Below are positions 7,715-17,331 of a DNA stretch of 64,000 nt, in pieces. The stretch's first letter is position 1. The number at the start of each line of letters is the position of its first letter. The position numbers and the translations under genes were made by a program. Location of the stretch: the NCBI RefSeq assembly GCF_028994775.1, contig NZ_JAJQMN010000004.1, positions 186,001 to 250,000 on the forward strand. Direction: 5' to 3'. Source of the stretch: Promicromonospora iranensis (lineage in GTDB: Bacteria > Actinomycetota > Actinomycetes > Actinomycetales > Cellulomonadaceae). The notes under the pieces are model-generated. The model was not told the DNA's origin and searched no databases. It worked only from the letters and a program-made list of their open reading frames with translations.

Positions 7715-9559
7715 ATGCCCACGTTCGACATCGGACCCGACGACTTCCTGCTCGACGGCGAGCGGATGCAGGTCGTCAGTGGCGCTCTGCACTACTTCCG
7801 CGTGCACCCCGACCAGTGGGCCGACCGCATCCGCAAGGCCCGGCTGATGGGCCTGAACACCATCGAGACGTACGTCCCGTGGAACTTCCACGCGCCCGAG
7901 CCCGGGGTGTTCGACCTCGACGGCCGGCGTGACCTGGGCCGGTTCCTCGACCTGGTGGCCGCGGAGGGCCTGCACGCGATCGTGCGGCCCGGACCCTACA
8001 TCTGCGCGGAGTGGGACGGCGGCGGGCTCCCCGCCTGGCTGCTGGCCGATCGCACCGTCGGCGTGCGCCGCCACGAGCCGCGTTTCCTCGACGCGATCGG
8101 CAAGTACTACGCGAGCCTGCTGCCGCTGGTGGCCGAGCGTCAGGTGACGCGTGGCGGGCCCGTCCTGATGGTGCAGGTCGAGAACGAGTACGGCGCCTAC
8201 GGCGACGACCCGCTCCCGGAGCGGCAGAAGTACCTGCGCGCGCTCGTGGACCTGGTGCGCGGCCAGGACATCGAGGTGCCGCTGTTCACCTGCGACCAGG
8301 CGAACGACGAGATGCTGGAGCGCGGCGGCCTGCCGGAGCTGCACAAGACGGCGACGTTCGGGTCGCGCACCACGGAGCGGTTCGAGGTGCTGCGCAGGCA
8401 CCAGCCCACCGGGCCGCTGATGTGCATGGAGTTCTGGAACGGCTGGTTCGACTCCTGGGGCCTCGAGCACCACCTGGCGCCCGCCGAGGCGAACGCCGCC
8501 GACCTGGACGACCTGCTCGCGGCCGGCGGCTCCGTGAACCTGTACATGTTCCACGGCGGCACCAACTTCGGGCTCACCAGCGGCGCCAACGACAAGGGCA
8601 TCTACCGGCCCATCGCCACGTCGTACGACTACGACGCGCCGCTCGCCGAGGACGGCACGCCGACCGCCAAGTACTGGGCGATGCGCGACGTGATCGCGCG
8701 GCACCTGCCCGTGGCGTCGGCCGACGAGCTGAGCGCGGGTGCGGAGAGTGTGGCCGCCGGGTCCGCTCCCGAGCTCGACGTCGAGCTCACCTCGCACGTG
8801 CCCCTCGCCGACGTCCTGCCGGATCTGCTCCGCGAGGAGCTCCACACGTATTCGCACGTGCCGACCACCGACGACCTGGAGCTGTGGTCGGGCTTCGCCG
8901 TCTACCGCACCGATCTCCGCGCCGACGACGCGGTCCTGAGCGTCGCCGAGGTGCGCGACCGCGCGGTGGTGCTGGTCGACGGCGAGCAGGTGGGCGTGCT
9001 CGACCGCGGCTCGCACACGTTCGCCGTCGCGCTCCCGGCCCGGGCGGGGGAGCTCACCCTGCTCGTCGAGGACCAGGGACGGGTCAACTACGGACGCCGC
9101 ATCGGCGAGCCCAAGGGGATCATCGGGCCGGTGCGCACCGCGGTGCGGACGCTCGACGAGTGGAGCGCCGGCGCGCTGCGCGTCGAGGACGCGCCGGCGC
9201 TGCTGCGGGCGGCGCTTGATGCGGCGGAAGCGGCGGCGTCGGCTGCGTCGGCCACCGCGGCGCAGGGCGGCACCCCGTCCGGCGGCGCGGCCGTGGCGGG
9301 CGTGCACCGCTCGACGTTCGACTCCGTGGCCGGAGCCGACCACTTCCTGCGCCTCGACGGCTGGACCAAGGGCTTGGCCTGGGTCAACGGAGAGCTGCTC
9401 GGCCGCTACTGGAGCCTCGGGCCCACGCACACCCTGTATGTGCCGGGACCTCTGGTGCGCGCCACGGGCAACGAGCTCGTGCTGCTGGAGCTGCACGGGG
9501 CGGCGAGCAGGCGCGCATCGTTCGTGAGCGGACCGGACCTGGGCGTCACCGAGCAGTAG
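7715..9559 (+). CDS. Beta-galactosidase, glycoside hydrolase family 35
   Basis: A retaining beta-galactosidase of 614 residues, predicted cytoplasmic because no signal peptide is present. The N-terminal TIM barrel begins at once (SGALHYFRVHP). It holds the acid/base Glu158 in VENEYG and the nucleophile Glu239 in MEFWNGWFDSWG, both canonical for GH35. The C-terminal half contains jelly-roll modules with the usual family ending (GWTKGLAWVNGELLGRYWSLGP). An Ala/Gly-rich stretch near residues 500-525 looks like an added linker. ATG 7715 follows a GAGGAA site. As last gene of the LacI-controlled operon it probably hydrolyses the galactosides that the importer brings in. Confidence 0.93.
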   Translation: MPTFDIGPDDFLLDGERMQVVSGALHYFRVHPDQWADRIRKARLMGLNTIETYVPWNFHAPEPGVFDLDGRRDLGRFLDLVAAEGLHAIVRPGPYICAEWDGGGLPAWLLADRTVGVRRHEPRFLDAIGKYYASLLPLVAERQVTRGGPVLMVQVENEYGAYGDDPLPERQKYLRALVDLVRGQDIEVPLFTCDQANDEMLERGGLPELHKTATFGSRTTERFEVLRRHQPTGPLMCMEFWNGWFDSWGLEHHLAPAEANAADLDDLLAAGGSVNLYMFHGGTNFGLTSGANDKGIYRPIATSYDYDAPLAEDGTPTAKYWAMRDVIARHLPVASADELSAGAESVAAGSAPELDVELTSHVPLADVLPDLLREELHTYSHVPTTDDLELWSGFAVYRTDLRADDAVLSVAEVRDRAVVLVDGEQVGVLDRGSHTFAVALPARAGELTLLVEDQGRVNYGRRIGEPKGIIGPVRTAVRTLDEWSAGALRVEDAPALLRAALDAAEAAASAASATAAQGGTPSGGAAVAGVHRSTFDSVAGADHFLRLDGWTKGLAWVNGELLGRYWSLGPTHTLYVPGPLVRATGNELVLLELHGAASRRASFVSGPDLGVTEQ

Positions 9560-9571
9560 GGGTGTGGGGGT

Positions 9572-9614
9572 CTCGACAGGCTTGAACAACGGGACGGTGG
9601 CCGAGCCTGTCGAG
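9572..9614. repeat. Dispersed GTCGAG-type inverted repeat, copy 1 (intergenic)
   Basis: Perfect 11-bp arms CTCGACAGGCT (9572-9582) and AGCCTGTCGAG (9604-9614) between two convergent genes. The right half (GGTGGCCGAGCC then GTCGAG) closely matches a segment inside the M20 gene at about 13280-13299. Here it could also serve as a bidirectional terminator. Confidence 0.6.
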
Positions 9615-9639
9615 GTCCGGGGCACCGGGAAGGTGAGCG

Positions 9640-10857
9640 TCAGGCGCGGTTCCCGTCCTTCCAGACCTCTGATACCAGAGGCACCCCCGGGCGGTAGGCG
9701 AGGTAGGTGTGACTGGGAGCGTCGAGGACCGTCAGGTCGGCGCGGGCACCGACGCGCAGGTGGCCGACGTCGTCCCGCCGGAGGGCCGCCGCCCCGCCCG
9801 CAGTCGCCGACCAGAGCGCCTCCGCGGGGCTCATCCGCATCTCACGCACCGCGAGCGCCACGACGAACGACATCGACGAGCTGTAGCCGGAGCCCGGGTT
9901 GCAGTCGGTAGCCAGTGCCACGGGAACACCTGCCGCGAGCAGCCGGCGCGCATCCGGGTAGGGCGACCGGGTGGAGAACTCGACGGCGGGCAGCAGGGTC
10001 GCGACGGTGCCGGGGCCGGGGCCGCCGCCGCCCGCCGTCGGCCCGGGGCCCGAACCCCAGGAACCGGCCAGTGCGTCGACGTCGGCGTCGGTCAGGTGGG
10101 TGCAGTGGTCGACGCTCGCCGCTCCGACCTCTACCGCGAGCCGGACTCCCGGGCCGGCCGAGAGCTGGTTGCCGTGCACCCGGGCGAGCAGGCCGGCTCG
10201 CAGTCCGGCTCGCAGCACGGCGCGGGACTCGTCCTCGTCGAACGCGGTGGGCGCGGCGGGCTCGCAGAACACGTCGACCCAGCGGGCGTGGGGCGCGCAG
10301 GCGGCGAGCATCGGCCCGGTCACGAGACGGAGGTACCCGGCACGGTCGTCGGCGTACTCGGCGGGGACCGTGTGGGCCCCGAGGTACGTCGTCTCCGGCG
10401 TGAGCTCCCGGGCGATCCGCAGCATGCGGGACTCGGTGACGACGTCCTGGCCGTAGCCGCTCTTGATCTCGACGGTGGTGGTGCCCTGCGCGAGCATCTC
10501 CCGCACGAGTGCCTGGCCGCGCGCCCGCAGGGTGTCCTCGCTCGCCGCCCGCGTGGCGGCGACGGTGGTGGCGATGCCGCCGCCTGTGTACGGCTCGCCG
10601 GTCATGCGTGCGGCGAACTCCGCGGCTCGGTCGCCCGCGAACACCGTGTGGGAGTGCGAGTCCACGAAGCCCGGGATGACGCACCTCCCGCCGAGGTCCA
10701 CCGCGGCGTCGGTGGACGGCGCCGACACCGCGGGCCCCGTCCAGGCGATCCGGCCGGCCTGCACGACGACCGCGGCGTCCGGCACGATGCCGAGCCCGTC
10801 GCCGTGGGCCGGGTCGTTGGTGACCAGCTCGACGATGTTGGTCAGCAGCATGCTCAT
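9640..10857 (-). CDS. hutI: Imidazolonepropionase
   Basis: Third step of histidine breakdown: hydrolysis of 4-imidazolone-5-propionate to N-formimino-L-glutamate. The 405-residue protein is an amidohydrolase-superfamily enzyme with the metal motif [15 protein letters not shown] near residue 62 and EIKSGYG near residue 132. A histidine within ARVHGNQL and the loop ATDCNPGSG complete the active site. The start ATG overlaps the stop of hutF by 4 bp (ATGA), with AGGAGA just upstream. It is the last gene of the minus-strand hut operon. The 3' end faces the GH35 gene and is separated from it by a short repeat. Confidence 0.93.
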   Translation of the reverse strand: MSMLLTNIVELVTNDPAHGDGLGIVPDAAVVVQAGRIAWTGPAVSAPSTDAAVDLGGRCVIPGFVDSHSHTVFAGDRAAEFAARMTGEPYTGGGIATTVAATRAASEDTLRARGQALVREMLAQGTTTVEIKSGYGQDVVTESRMLRIARELTPETTYLGAHTVPAEYADDRAGYLRLVTGPMLAACAPHARWVDVFCEPAAPTAFDEDESRAVLRAGLRAGLLARVHGNQLSAGPGVRLAVEVGAASVDHCTHLTDADVDALAGSWGSGPGPTAGGGGPGPGTVATLLPAVEFSTRSPYPDARRLLAAGVPVALATDCNPGSGYSSSMSFVVALAVREMRMSPAEALWSATAGGAAALRRDDVGHLRVGARADLTVLDAPSHTYLAYRPGVPLVSEVWKDGNRA

Positions 10858-12254
10858 GTCCTGGTCTCCTTCGTGATGTCCCGGCCGGCGGCGGCCCAGA
10901 TCTCGGTGATCGCGTCCACGAGCATCCGTGGGACGTCCCCCACGCGGTGCTCACCGTGGCGGACGACGAGCTCGCCGCCCGCCACGACGTCGGACACGTC
11001 GGCGGCACCTGCGGCCAGTGCCACCTGCGCGGGGTCGGTGCCCGCCGTGCGCACCGTGTCCAGGCGGATCGCCACGAGCTCGGCGGGTGCCCCGACGGCG
11101 ATCCGCCCGGCGGCCGGCCGGCCGATCGCGGCGTGCCCGGCCGATGTCGCGAGGTCGACCAGCGTCGCGGGCGGGAACGCGCCCCGCCGCCCGGCGGCGA
11201 GGCGTTCGTGCTCCTCGACGCCGCGCGCCTCGGCGAGCACGTCGGCGCCGACGTGCTGGTCCGTGCCGACCGACAGCGGGCTGCCCGCACGCAGCAACCG
11301 GAGACCGGGGGCGATGCCGTCGGCGAGGTCGCGCTCCGTCGTCGGGCAGAGGCAGACGCCCGTGCCGGAGCTGCCGAGCAGCGTCACGTCGTCGTCGGTC
11401 AGGTGCACGGCGTGCACGGCGGTGGTGCCGGGGCCGAGCGCTCCGGCGTCGTGCAGGAGCCGCGTCGGGGTGACACCGAAGGCCGCGAGCGCCGCCTCGT
11501 TCTCCCCGGGCTGCTCGGACAGGTGGACGTGCAGCGGCGCTCCGGCCTGCCGCGCCCAGCGCGCCAGCTCCGCGAGCTCCGGCGGCGCGACGGCGCGCAC
11601 CGAGTGGGCGGCCGCGCCGACGAGCACGCGGTCGTCGTCGGCCCAGGCGGAGCGCAGCGCGTCCACGCGCCGTGCCCACGCCTCGACGGTCCCGTCACCG
11701 AAGCGCGCCTGCTCGGGTGCGAGCGGCTCGTGACCGCCGGGGCCGAGGCCGCCGTGCAGGTAGCAGGTGTCGAGCAGGGTGAGGTGCACCCCTGCGTCGC
11801 GCGCGGCGGAGCGCACGGCCTCGGCCATGGCGTTCGGCCCACCGTCGGACGCCGGGTAGGGCGTCCCGTCGGCGCGGTGGTGCACGTAGTGGAACTCTCC
11901 GACGGCCGTCGTGCCGCCCAGGGCCAGCTCCGCGAGGACGGCGCGCGCCAGCCGCTCGTACAGCTCCGGGGTCAGGGCCGTGGCCAGCGCGTACATGTCC
12001 TCGCGCCAGGTCCAGAAGGAGCCGCCGTCCGCGTGCGTCCGGCCGCGCAGCGCGCGGTGGAACGCGTGCGAGTGCGCGTTGGCGAGGCCTGGTAGCACGA
12101 GGCCGCCCAGCCGTACGTCGCCGTCGGACGCCGGGGCGCCGACCTCGACCGCGACGATCCGGCCGCCGTCGGTCTCGACCCGCACCGACCCGGCGACCCC
12201 GCCCGGCAGCCCGTCGTCCCCGGGGAGCCAGGCCCGCTCGCACCAGAAGGTCAT
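10854..12254 (-). CDS. hutF: Formimidoylglutamate deiminase
   Basis: Converts N-formimino-L-glutamate plus water to N-formyl-L-glutamate and ammonia, which defines the five-step version of the hut pathway. The 466-residue amidohydrolase carries the zinc ligands in [16 protein letters not shown] near residue 56, HVHLSEQ near residue 247, a further His ([12 protein letters not shown]) and Asp in SVGTDQH near residue 323. A GAGAGGAGAG ribosome site precedes ATG 12254. It overlaps hutI by 4 bp. Upstream lies a long hairpin and then the M20 hydrolase gene. Because this enzyme yields formylglutamate, a deformylase is needed to finish the pathway, and the neighbour is the candidate. Confidence 0.92.
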   Translation of the reverse strand: MTFWCERAWLPGDDGLPGGVAGSVRVETDGGRIVAVEVGAPASDGDVRLGGLVLPGLANAHSHAFHRALRGRTHADGGSFWTWREDMYALATALTPELYERLARAVLAELALGGTTAVGEFHYVHHRADGTPYPASDGGPNAMAEAVRSAARDAGVHLTLLDTCYLHGGLGPGGHEPLAPEQARFGDGTVEAWARRVDALRSAWADDDRVLVGAAAHSVRAVAPPELAELARWARQAGAPLHVHLSEQPGENEAALAAFGVTPTRLLHDAGALGPGTTAVHAVHLTDDDVTLLGSSGTGVCLCPTTERDLADGIAPGLRLLRAGSPLSVGTDQHVGADVLAEARGVEEHERLAAGRRGAFPPATLVDLATSAGHAAIGRPAAGRIAVGAPAELVAIRLDTVRTAGTDPAQVALAAGAADVSDVVAGGELVVRHGEHRVGDVPRMLVDAITEIWAAAGRDITKETRT

Positions 12255-12285
12255 CGTCTCTCCTCTCGCTCTCGTACTCCCCTTC

Positions 12286-12339
12286 GAGGCCTACGTTTCT
12301 CCGCTTTCGGACGGCTCAAAGCGGAGAAACCTTGGCCTC
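12286..12339 (-). terminator. Long hairpin at the 3' end of the M20 gene
   Basis: Inner arms GTTTCTCCGCTTT (12295-12307) and AAAGCGGAGAAAC (12318-12330) are perfectly complementary with a 10-nt loop, and outer arms GAGGCC/GGCCTC (12286-12291, 12334-12339) extend the stem. The structure overlaps the M20 stop codon. It may separate hutF-hutI expression from the upstream genes or stabilise the upstream message; no T-run follows. Confidence 0.6.
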
Positions 12340-13849
12340 AAAGAGGTCGTGGACTGGCCGGTCGATCGGCCTCCGTGCCAGGGGCTTCCGTGCCGGGGGC
12401 CTCCGGGAGGGGCGGCTCCGTCAGGAGGCTCGCCAGGACGGCCGTCAGGGCGCGGACACCGGCGTCGCAGTCGGCCTCCTCCGCGAGCTCGGCCGGTGAG
12501 TGGGAGATGCCCGTAGGGTTGCGGACGAACAGCATCGCCGTGGGCACGCCGACCGCCGAGAGGATCCCGGCGTCGTGCCCCGCGCCCGTACCGATCACAG
12601 GTGCGGGCAGGTCGGAACCCGGCCTCCCGACGACGTCCGCGAGCCGCGCCGCGAGCACCGGGTCGAACACCGTGGCAGGCGTCCAGGACTCCTGAACCAG
12701 CCCCCATCCCCCGGTTGACCCGGCTGACCTGGCCGGCCCTGCCGAGCGTCGGCGTGGTCGCTCTCCGGTATCCGAACGTAGGCCTGGTCGCTCTCTGAGG
12801 CCCGTTCCGGCGACCGGCCCTACGTTCGGCGCGGCTGCCGGTCCCGACAGGGTGGTCAGGACCGCGCGGACCGTGTTCTCAGTTTCCGCGCGGGCGTCGA
12901 TCCAGGCGCGGACCCGGGACGGGATCGCGTTGACGCCGTTCGGCTCGACCTGGACCTTGGCCAGCGTGGCGAGCGCCCCCGCGTGCTCGGCGGCCGAGCG
13001 GACGTCGGTGATGAGCCGGGAGAGGTCAAGCATCGGGTCGTGACGGTGGGCCAGCGGGGTGGTGCCGGCGTGGTTCGCCTCGCCCGCGAGGTCGACGCGC
13101 CAGCGGCCGTGCGGCCAGATCGCGGCGCCGACGGCGACGGGGGCCTCCTCACCGGGCGGGAGATCGGCGAGGTACCGGCCCTGTTCCACGTGGAGCTCGA
13201 CGAAGACGCCGACGCGGGCGAGGGCCTCGTCGTCGCGCCCGTAGTGCTCGAGCCAGCTGGTCGAGACCCCGCCCTCGCCGGTGGCCGAGCCCGTCGAGAC
13301 CGGTCCCGGCACGCTCGCCCCACGATGCGCCTCGTTCCCGACCCGCCCCAGCACGTCGGCGAGGCTGTGGCCGGCGCCGTCGCGCAGGGCGAGCAGCCGG
13401 TCGGCGGGCACCGTGCCCGTGACGGCCCTCGAGCCCAGGCAGGCGAGCCCGAACCGGGCGCCCTCCTCATCGGAGAAGTTCACGATGCCGAGCGGCCGCT
13501 CCGGGCGCACGCCCGCGGCACGCAGGGCGTCGAGCGCCGCGAACGCGCTCGCCACGCCGAGCGGACCGTCGAACGCGCCGCCGCCAGGCACCGAGTCGAG
13601 GTGGCTGCCGGTCACGACGCCCGGCCCGTCGGCATCCGGGTCGCCCCACCACGCCCACTGGTTGCCGGCACGGTCGGTCACCACGGCCAGGCCCCGCGCT
13701 GCGGCCTCGGCGGCGAACCACTCGCGCAGCGCGAGGTCGTGCGTGGTCCACGCGAACCGCTCGTAGCCGCCCGACGGCGCCCGCCCGACGTCGGCGATCG
13801 CCCCGAGCAGGCGCCCCACCCCCGTCGCGCCAGCCGTGGTCGCTGTCAC
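12338..13849 (-). CDS. M20-family amidohydrolase (allantoate amidohydrolase-like), probable formylglutamate deformylase of the hut operon
   Basis: A zinc-dependent peptidase-M20 hydrolase of 503 residues. Family motifs are clear: [18 protein letters not shown] near residue 78, SDEEGARFG near 126, FVELHVEQG near 220, a dimerisation segment ([11 protein letters not shown]) and GTGAGHDA near 418. It starts at GTG 13849, overlapping the hutU stop. Actinobacterial hut clusters commonly carry such a gene where hutG is missing, so it probably releases formate from N-formylglutamate; that role is inferred. The protein is about 90 residues longer than typical relatives. The extra length is explained by two low-complexity insertions (about residues 183-198 and 338-383) that coincide with repeat DNA, plus a short EAPGT repeat at the C-terminus. 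Confidence 0.82.
   Translation of the reverse strand: MTATTAGATGVGRLLGAIADVGRAPSGGYERFAWTTHDLALREWFAAEAAARGLAVVTDRAGNQWAWWGDPDADGPGVVTGSHLDSVPGGGAFDGPLGVASAFAALDALRAAGVRPERPLGIVNFSDEEGARFGLACLGSRAVTGTVPADRLLALRDGAGHSLADVLGRVGNEAHRGASVPGPVSTGSATGEGGVSTSWLEHYGRDDEALARVGVFVELHVEQGRYLADLPPGEEAPVAVGAAIWPHGRWRVDLAGEANHAGTTPLAHRHDPMLDLSRLITDVRSAAEHAGALATLAKVQVEPNGVNAIPSRVRAWIDARAETENTVRAVLTTLSGPAAAPNVGPVAGTGLRERPGLRSDTGERPRRRSAGPARSAGSTGGWGLVQESWTPATVFDPVLAARLADVVGRPGSDLPAPVIGTGAGHDAGILSAVGVPTAMLFVRNPTGISHSPAELAEEADCDAGVRALTAVLASLLTEPPLPEAPGTEAPGTEADRPASPRPL
12755..12829. repeat. Repeat insertion within the M20 gene
   Basis: Inside the coding sequence there is an inverted pair CCGAACGTAGG (12772-12782) and CCTACGTTCGG (12819-12829), plus a direct repeat TGGTCGCTCTC (12755-12765, 12785-12795). 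The encoded stretch is Arg/Gly/Pro-rich and does not look like any part of the M20 fold, which suggests a repeat element that inserted in frame. Confidence 0.6.
13256..13302. repeat. Dispersed GTCGAG-type repeat, copy 2 (inside the M20 gene)
   Basis: The + strand reads GCTGGTCGAGACC, then GGTGGCCGAGCCCGTCGAGA. It shares the GGTGGCCGAGCC(C/T)GTCGAG half with the intergenic copy at 9.6 kb. It is translated in frame as a Ser/Thr/Gly/Pro-rich insert before the GRDDEAL segment of the M20 enzyme. Confidence 0.6.
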
Positions 13850-15519
13850 GGCGTCTCCCGCATCGGGACGCGCAGCCCGCCGCGCTCGGCGGCGGCCACC
13901 GCGTCGTCGTACCCGGCGTCGACGTGCCGCAGCACTCCGGTCGCGGGGTCGTTGGCAAGCACCCGGGCCAGCTTCTCCGCGGCGAGCGGCGTGCCGTCGG
14001 CCACCGAGACCTGGCCGGCGTGCAGCGACCGCCCCATGCCGACGCCGCCGCCGTGGTGGATGGAGACCCACGTCGCGCCGGAGGCGGTGTTCATGAGGGC
14101 GTTCAGGAGCGGCCAGTCGGCGATGGCGTCGGACCCGTCCGCCATCGCCTCGGTCTCCCGGTACGGGGACGCGACCGAACCGGAGTCGAGGTGGTCGCGC
14201 CCGATCGCGAGCGGTGCGGAGATCTCGCCCGACGCGACCAGCTCGTTGAACCGCACCCCCGCGACGTCGCGCTCGCCGTGCCCGAGCCAGCAGATGCGGG
14301 CGGGCAGCCCCTGGAAGGCGACGCGGTCCTGGGCGGCGCGGATCCAGCGGCCGAGGTGGTCGTTGTCGGGGAACAGGTCGAGGACCGCCTTGTCCGTCAC
14401 GGCGATGTCCTTCGGGTCCCCGGACAGCGCGGCCCAGCGGAACGGGCCCTTGCCCTCCGCGAACAGCGGCCGGATGTAGGCGGGCACAAAACCGGGGAAG
14501 TCGAACGCCCGGCCGTATCCGCCCTGGCGGGCCTCGTCGCGGATCGAGTTGCCGTAGTCGAACACCTCGGCGCCCGCGTCCTGGAAGCCGACCATGCCCT
14601 CGACGTGCCGCGCCATGGACTCCCGCGCGCGGTCGGTGAACCCCGCCGGGTCCTTCTCGGCCTCGGCGGCCCAGTCCTCCAGCGCGACGCCGGACGGCAG
14701 GTAGGACAGCGGGTCGTGCGCGGAGGTCTGGTCCGTGACGATGTCGACCTCGACGCCCCGGCGCAGCAGCTCCGGCACGACGTCCGCCGAGTTGCCGACC
14801 ACGCCCACCGACAACGCGCGACGCTCCTTCTTGGCCGCGAGCGCCAGCTCGACCCCTTCGTCCAGCGACGAGGCGACGACGTCGAGGTAGCGGGTCTCGA
14901 CGCGGCGGTGCAGGCGGGCCGGGTCGACGTCGACCACCAGGCAGACGCCGCCGTTGAGTGTCACCGCGAGCGGCTGGGCGCCGCCCATGCCGCCGCAGCC
15001 GCCGGTCAGGGTGATGGTGCCCGCCAGCGTTCCATCGAATCTCTTCGCCGCCACCGCAGCGAACGTCTCGTACGTGCCCTGCAGGATCCCCTGCGTCCCG
15101 ATGTAGATCCAGGACCCGGCGGTCATCTGCCCGTACATCGTCAGCCCGAGCTGCTCGAGGCGACGGTGCTCGGGCCACGTCGCCCAGTCCCCCACGAGGT
15201 TGGAGTTCGCGATGAGCACGCGCGGCGCCCACTCGTGCGTCCGCAGCACACCCACGGGGCGGCCGGACTGCACCATCAGCGTCTCGTCGTCGCGCAGGTC
15301 GGTGAGCGAGCGGACGATCGCGTGGTAGCTGGGCCAGTCCCGCGCGGCGCGGCCGGTGCCGCCGTAGACGACCAGGTCGTCGGGCCGCTCGGCCACCTCG
15401 GGATCGAGGTTGTTCATCAGCATGCGCAGCGGGGCCTCGGTCTGCCAGCTGCGGGCGGTCAGGGTCGTGCCGCGCGGCGCCCGGACGGCGACGGGGGTCC
15501 CCCGGTCAAGCTTCTCCAT
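13846..15519 (-). CDS. hutU: Urocanate hydratase (urocanase)
   Basis: Second step of histidine breakdown: hydration of urocanate to imidazolonepropionate using tightly bound NAD+. The 557-residue protein has the family length. Typical urocanase segments are visible: the [12 protein letters not shown]-terminal region, the glycine-rich NAD site ([16 protein letters not shown], about residue 173), [12 protein letters not shown] near residue 320 and a C-terminal [23 protein letters not shown] precedes ATG 15519. It is 25 bp after hutH, and its stop overlaps the GTG of the M20 gene by GTGA, so these genes form one transcript. Confidence 0.95.
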   Translation of the reverse strand: MEKLDRGTPVAVRAPRGTTLTARSWQTEAPLRMLMNNLDPEVAERPDDLVVYGGTGRAARDWPSYHAIVRSLTDLRDDETLMVQSGRPVGVLRTHEWAPRVLIANSNLVGDWATWPEHRRLEQLGLTMYGQMTAGSWIYIGTQGILQGTYETFAAVAAKRFDGTLAGTITLTGGCGGMGGAQPLAVTLNGGVCLVVDVDPARLHRRVETRYLDVVASSLDEGVELALAAKKERRALSVGVVGNSADVVPELLRRGVEVDIVTDQTSAHDPLSYLPSGVALEDWAAEAEKDPAGFTDRARESMARHVEGMVGFQDAGAEVFDYGNSIRDEARQGGYGRAFDFPGFVPAYIRPLFAEGKGPFRWAALSGDPKDIAVTDKAVLDLFPDNDHLGRWIRAAQDRVAFQGLPARICWLGHGERDVAGVRFNELVASGEISAPLAIGRDHLDSGSVASPYRETEAMADGSDAIADWPLLNALMNTASGATWVSIHHGGGVGMGRSLHAGQVSVADGTPLAAEKLARVLANDPATGVLRHVDAGYDDAVAAAERGGLRVPMRETP

Positions 15520-15544
15520 GAGTGTCTCTCCTTGGTCGTGGGGG

Positions 15545-17197
15545 TCAGTGCAGCGGGCCGACGGCGGCCGTGGCGTCCGTCGTGATGCGCCCGTCCGCGA
15601 CGAGCTGGACCACGTGCTCGATCTCCGGCGCGAGGTACCGGTCCGGTCCGGGACCGGGCACCACGGCGCGGACGACGTCGTGCACCGCGCCCGTGCCCGC
15701 CGCGGGGGCCTCCGTGCGGAAGTCGAGGGCGCGCGTGGCCGTCAGCACCTCGATGGCGAGCACCCGGGTGAGCCCGTCGACGGACCGGCGGAGCTTGCGG
15801 GCGCCCGACCAGCCCATGGAGACGTGGTCCTCCTGCATCGCGGAGCTCGGGATGGAGTCCACGCTGGCGGGCGCGGCCAGGCGCTTCATCTCCGAGACGA
15901 TCCCCGCGGCCGTGTACTGGGCGATCATGTGCCCGGAGTCGACACCGGGGTCGTGCGCGAGGAACGCGGGCAGGCCCTCGGAGCGCGAGACGTCGAGGAA
16001 CCGGTCGGTGCGCCGTTCGCTCATGCTCGCCAGGTCGGCGGCCGCGATGGCGAGGAAGTCCAGGACGTAGGCGACCGGAGCGCCGTGGAAGTTGCCGTTG
16101 GACTCCACCCGTCCGTCGGCGGTGACGACCGGGTTGTCGATCGCGGACGCGAGCTCCCGGCCCGCCACGGTGGCCGCGTGCTCCAGGGTGTCGCGGGCGG
16201 CGCCGTGCACCTGGGGTGCGCAGCGCAGCGAGTACGCGTCCTGCACGCGGGTGCACGCGGGGTTTCCGGCGTCGTCCAGCTCGCGGTGGCTCGCCATGAG
16301 GGGCGAGCCCGCCAGGATCTGCCGCATGTTCGACGCCGACGCCGCCTGGCCGGGGTGCGGACGCATGCCGACCAGGTCCTCGGCGAACGGGGCATCCGAG
16401 CCGAGCAGGGCCTCGACGCTGAGCGACGCGGCGACATCGGCGGTGGTGAGGAGACGCCGCAGGTCGTGGATGGCGAGGCAGAGCATGCCCAGCATGCCGT
16501 CCGTGCCGTTGATGAGGGCGAGCCCTTCCTTCTCGGCGAGCACGAGCGGGTCGATCCCGGCCGAGGCAAGCGCCTCCGCGGCATCCACGTCGCTGGTCGA
16601 ACTCCCACCGCTGGTCGAGCCCGTCGAGGCCCCCGAGCCCAGCACCCGCACCCGCCCCTCCCCCATCGCGGCCAGCGCGACGTGGGCGAGCGGCGCGAGG
16701 TCCCCGGAGCATCCCAGTGACCCGTACTCGTGCACCACCGGGGTGATCCCGGCGTTGAGCATCGCGGCATAGGTCTGCGCGGTGACGGGGCGGGCGCCGG
16801 TGTGTCCGGTGACCAGCGTCGCGAGGCGCAGCAGCTGCAGCGCACGCACCACCTCGGCCTCGACCTCGGGACCGGACCCGGCCGCGTGCGACCGCACGAG
16901 GCTCAGCTGGAGCTGGGCCCGCATCAGGGTGGGGATGTGCCGGCGAGCCAGCGCCCCGAAGCCGGTGGAGACGCCGTAGTGCGGAACGGTGTCGTGCGCC
17001 AGGTCGTCGATGACGGCGCGGCTGGTCGCCATCCTGGCCAGAGCGTCCTCGTGGATCTCGACGGCGGCTCGGTAACGGGCGACAGCGACGACCTGCTCGA
17101 CGGTGAGCGGCGTCCCGTCCAGGACGACGTGCTGTGGCAGGTCCCGGTCGGCCGGGCGGGTGGCCGGCGGCGGGGCCTCGTGGTGCAGGGTGCTCAT
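15545..17197 (-). CDS. hutH: Histidine ammonia-lyase
   Basis: First step of histidine breakdown: elimination of ammonia to give trans-urocanate. The 550-residue protein shows the catalytic Tyr region ([12 protein letters not shown], about residue 78) and the electrophile-forming loop [14 protein letters not shown] near residue 165. The MIO-forming triad here reads Cys-Ser-Gly where many relatives have Ala-Ser-Gly. I start at ATG 17197 (MSTLHHE); the ribosome site is weak, and 25 codons lie upstream in the open frame. A Ser/Thr/Gly-rich insert near residues 187-205 coincides with a copy of the dispersed repeat. It leads the hut operon and is divergent from the IclR gene. Confidence 0.94.
   Translation of the reverse strand: MSTLHHEAPPPATRPADRDLPQHVVLDGTPLTVEQVVAVARYRAAVEIHEDALARMATSRAVIDDLAHDTVPHYGVSTGFGALARRHIPTLMRAQLQLSLVRSHAAGSGPEVEAEVVRALQLLRLATLVTGHTGARPVTAQTYAAMLNAGITPVVHEYGSLGCSGDLAPLAHVALAAMGEGRVRVLGSGASTGSTSGGSSTSDVDAAEALASAGIDPLVLAEKEGLALINGTDGMLGMLCLAIHDLRRLLTTADVAASLSVEALLGSDAPFAEDLVGMRPHPGQAASASNMRQILAGSPLMASHRELDDAGNPACTRVQDAYSLRCAPQVHGAARDTLEHAATVAGRELASAIDNPVVTADGRVESNGNFHGAPVAYVLDFLAIAAADLASMSERRTDRFLDVSRSEGLPAFLAHDPGVDSGHMIAQYTAAGIVSEMKRLAAPASVDSIPSSAMQEDHVSMGWSGARKLRRSVDGLTRVLAIEVLTATRALDFRTEAPAAGTGAVHDVVRAVVPGPGPDRYLAPEIEHVVQLVADGRITTDATAAVGPLH
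16590..16632. repeat. Dispersed GTCGAG-type repeat, copy 3 (inside hutH)
   Basis: The + strand has CGCTGGTCGAACTC, then CCGCTGGTCGAGCCCGTCGAG. This matches the reverse complement of the copy at 46.3 kb, including the doubled GCTGGTCGA. It is translated in frame in HutH as a [11 protein letters not shown]-like insert just before the AAEALASAG segment. Confidence 0.65.
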
Positions 17198-17331
17198 GCG
17201 CTCATAGAACCCCGCGGTACCCCTGCTGGCACGCCCGCCCGGACGGATAGGGTCTGGGATACAAGACGGCACTGAAGTGGCGGGGGGTCGGCCACCCCAC
17301 CACCCACCACCGCCGGACGCAGGAGGGAGCC

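Noticed and set aside
13850-15232. Apparent 964-residue fusion protein upstream of the M20 enzyme
   Set aside because: The extra N-terminal part is the hutU gene read in another frame; the GTG at 13849 overlapping the hutU stop is the real start.
9709-15585. Very long open frames antisense or out of frame to the hut genes (for example about 670 codons on the + strand at 9709-11733 and 550 codons at 13924-15585)
   Set aside because: They are rich in Arg/Pro/Gly with no family motif, lie exactly over recognised hut genes, and are the usual by-product of high GC.
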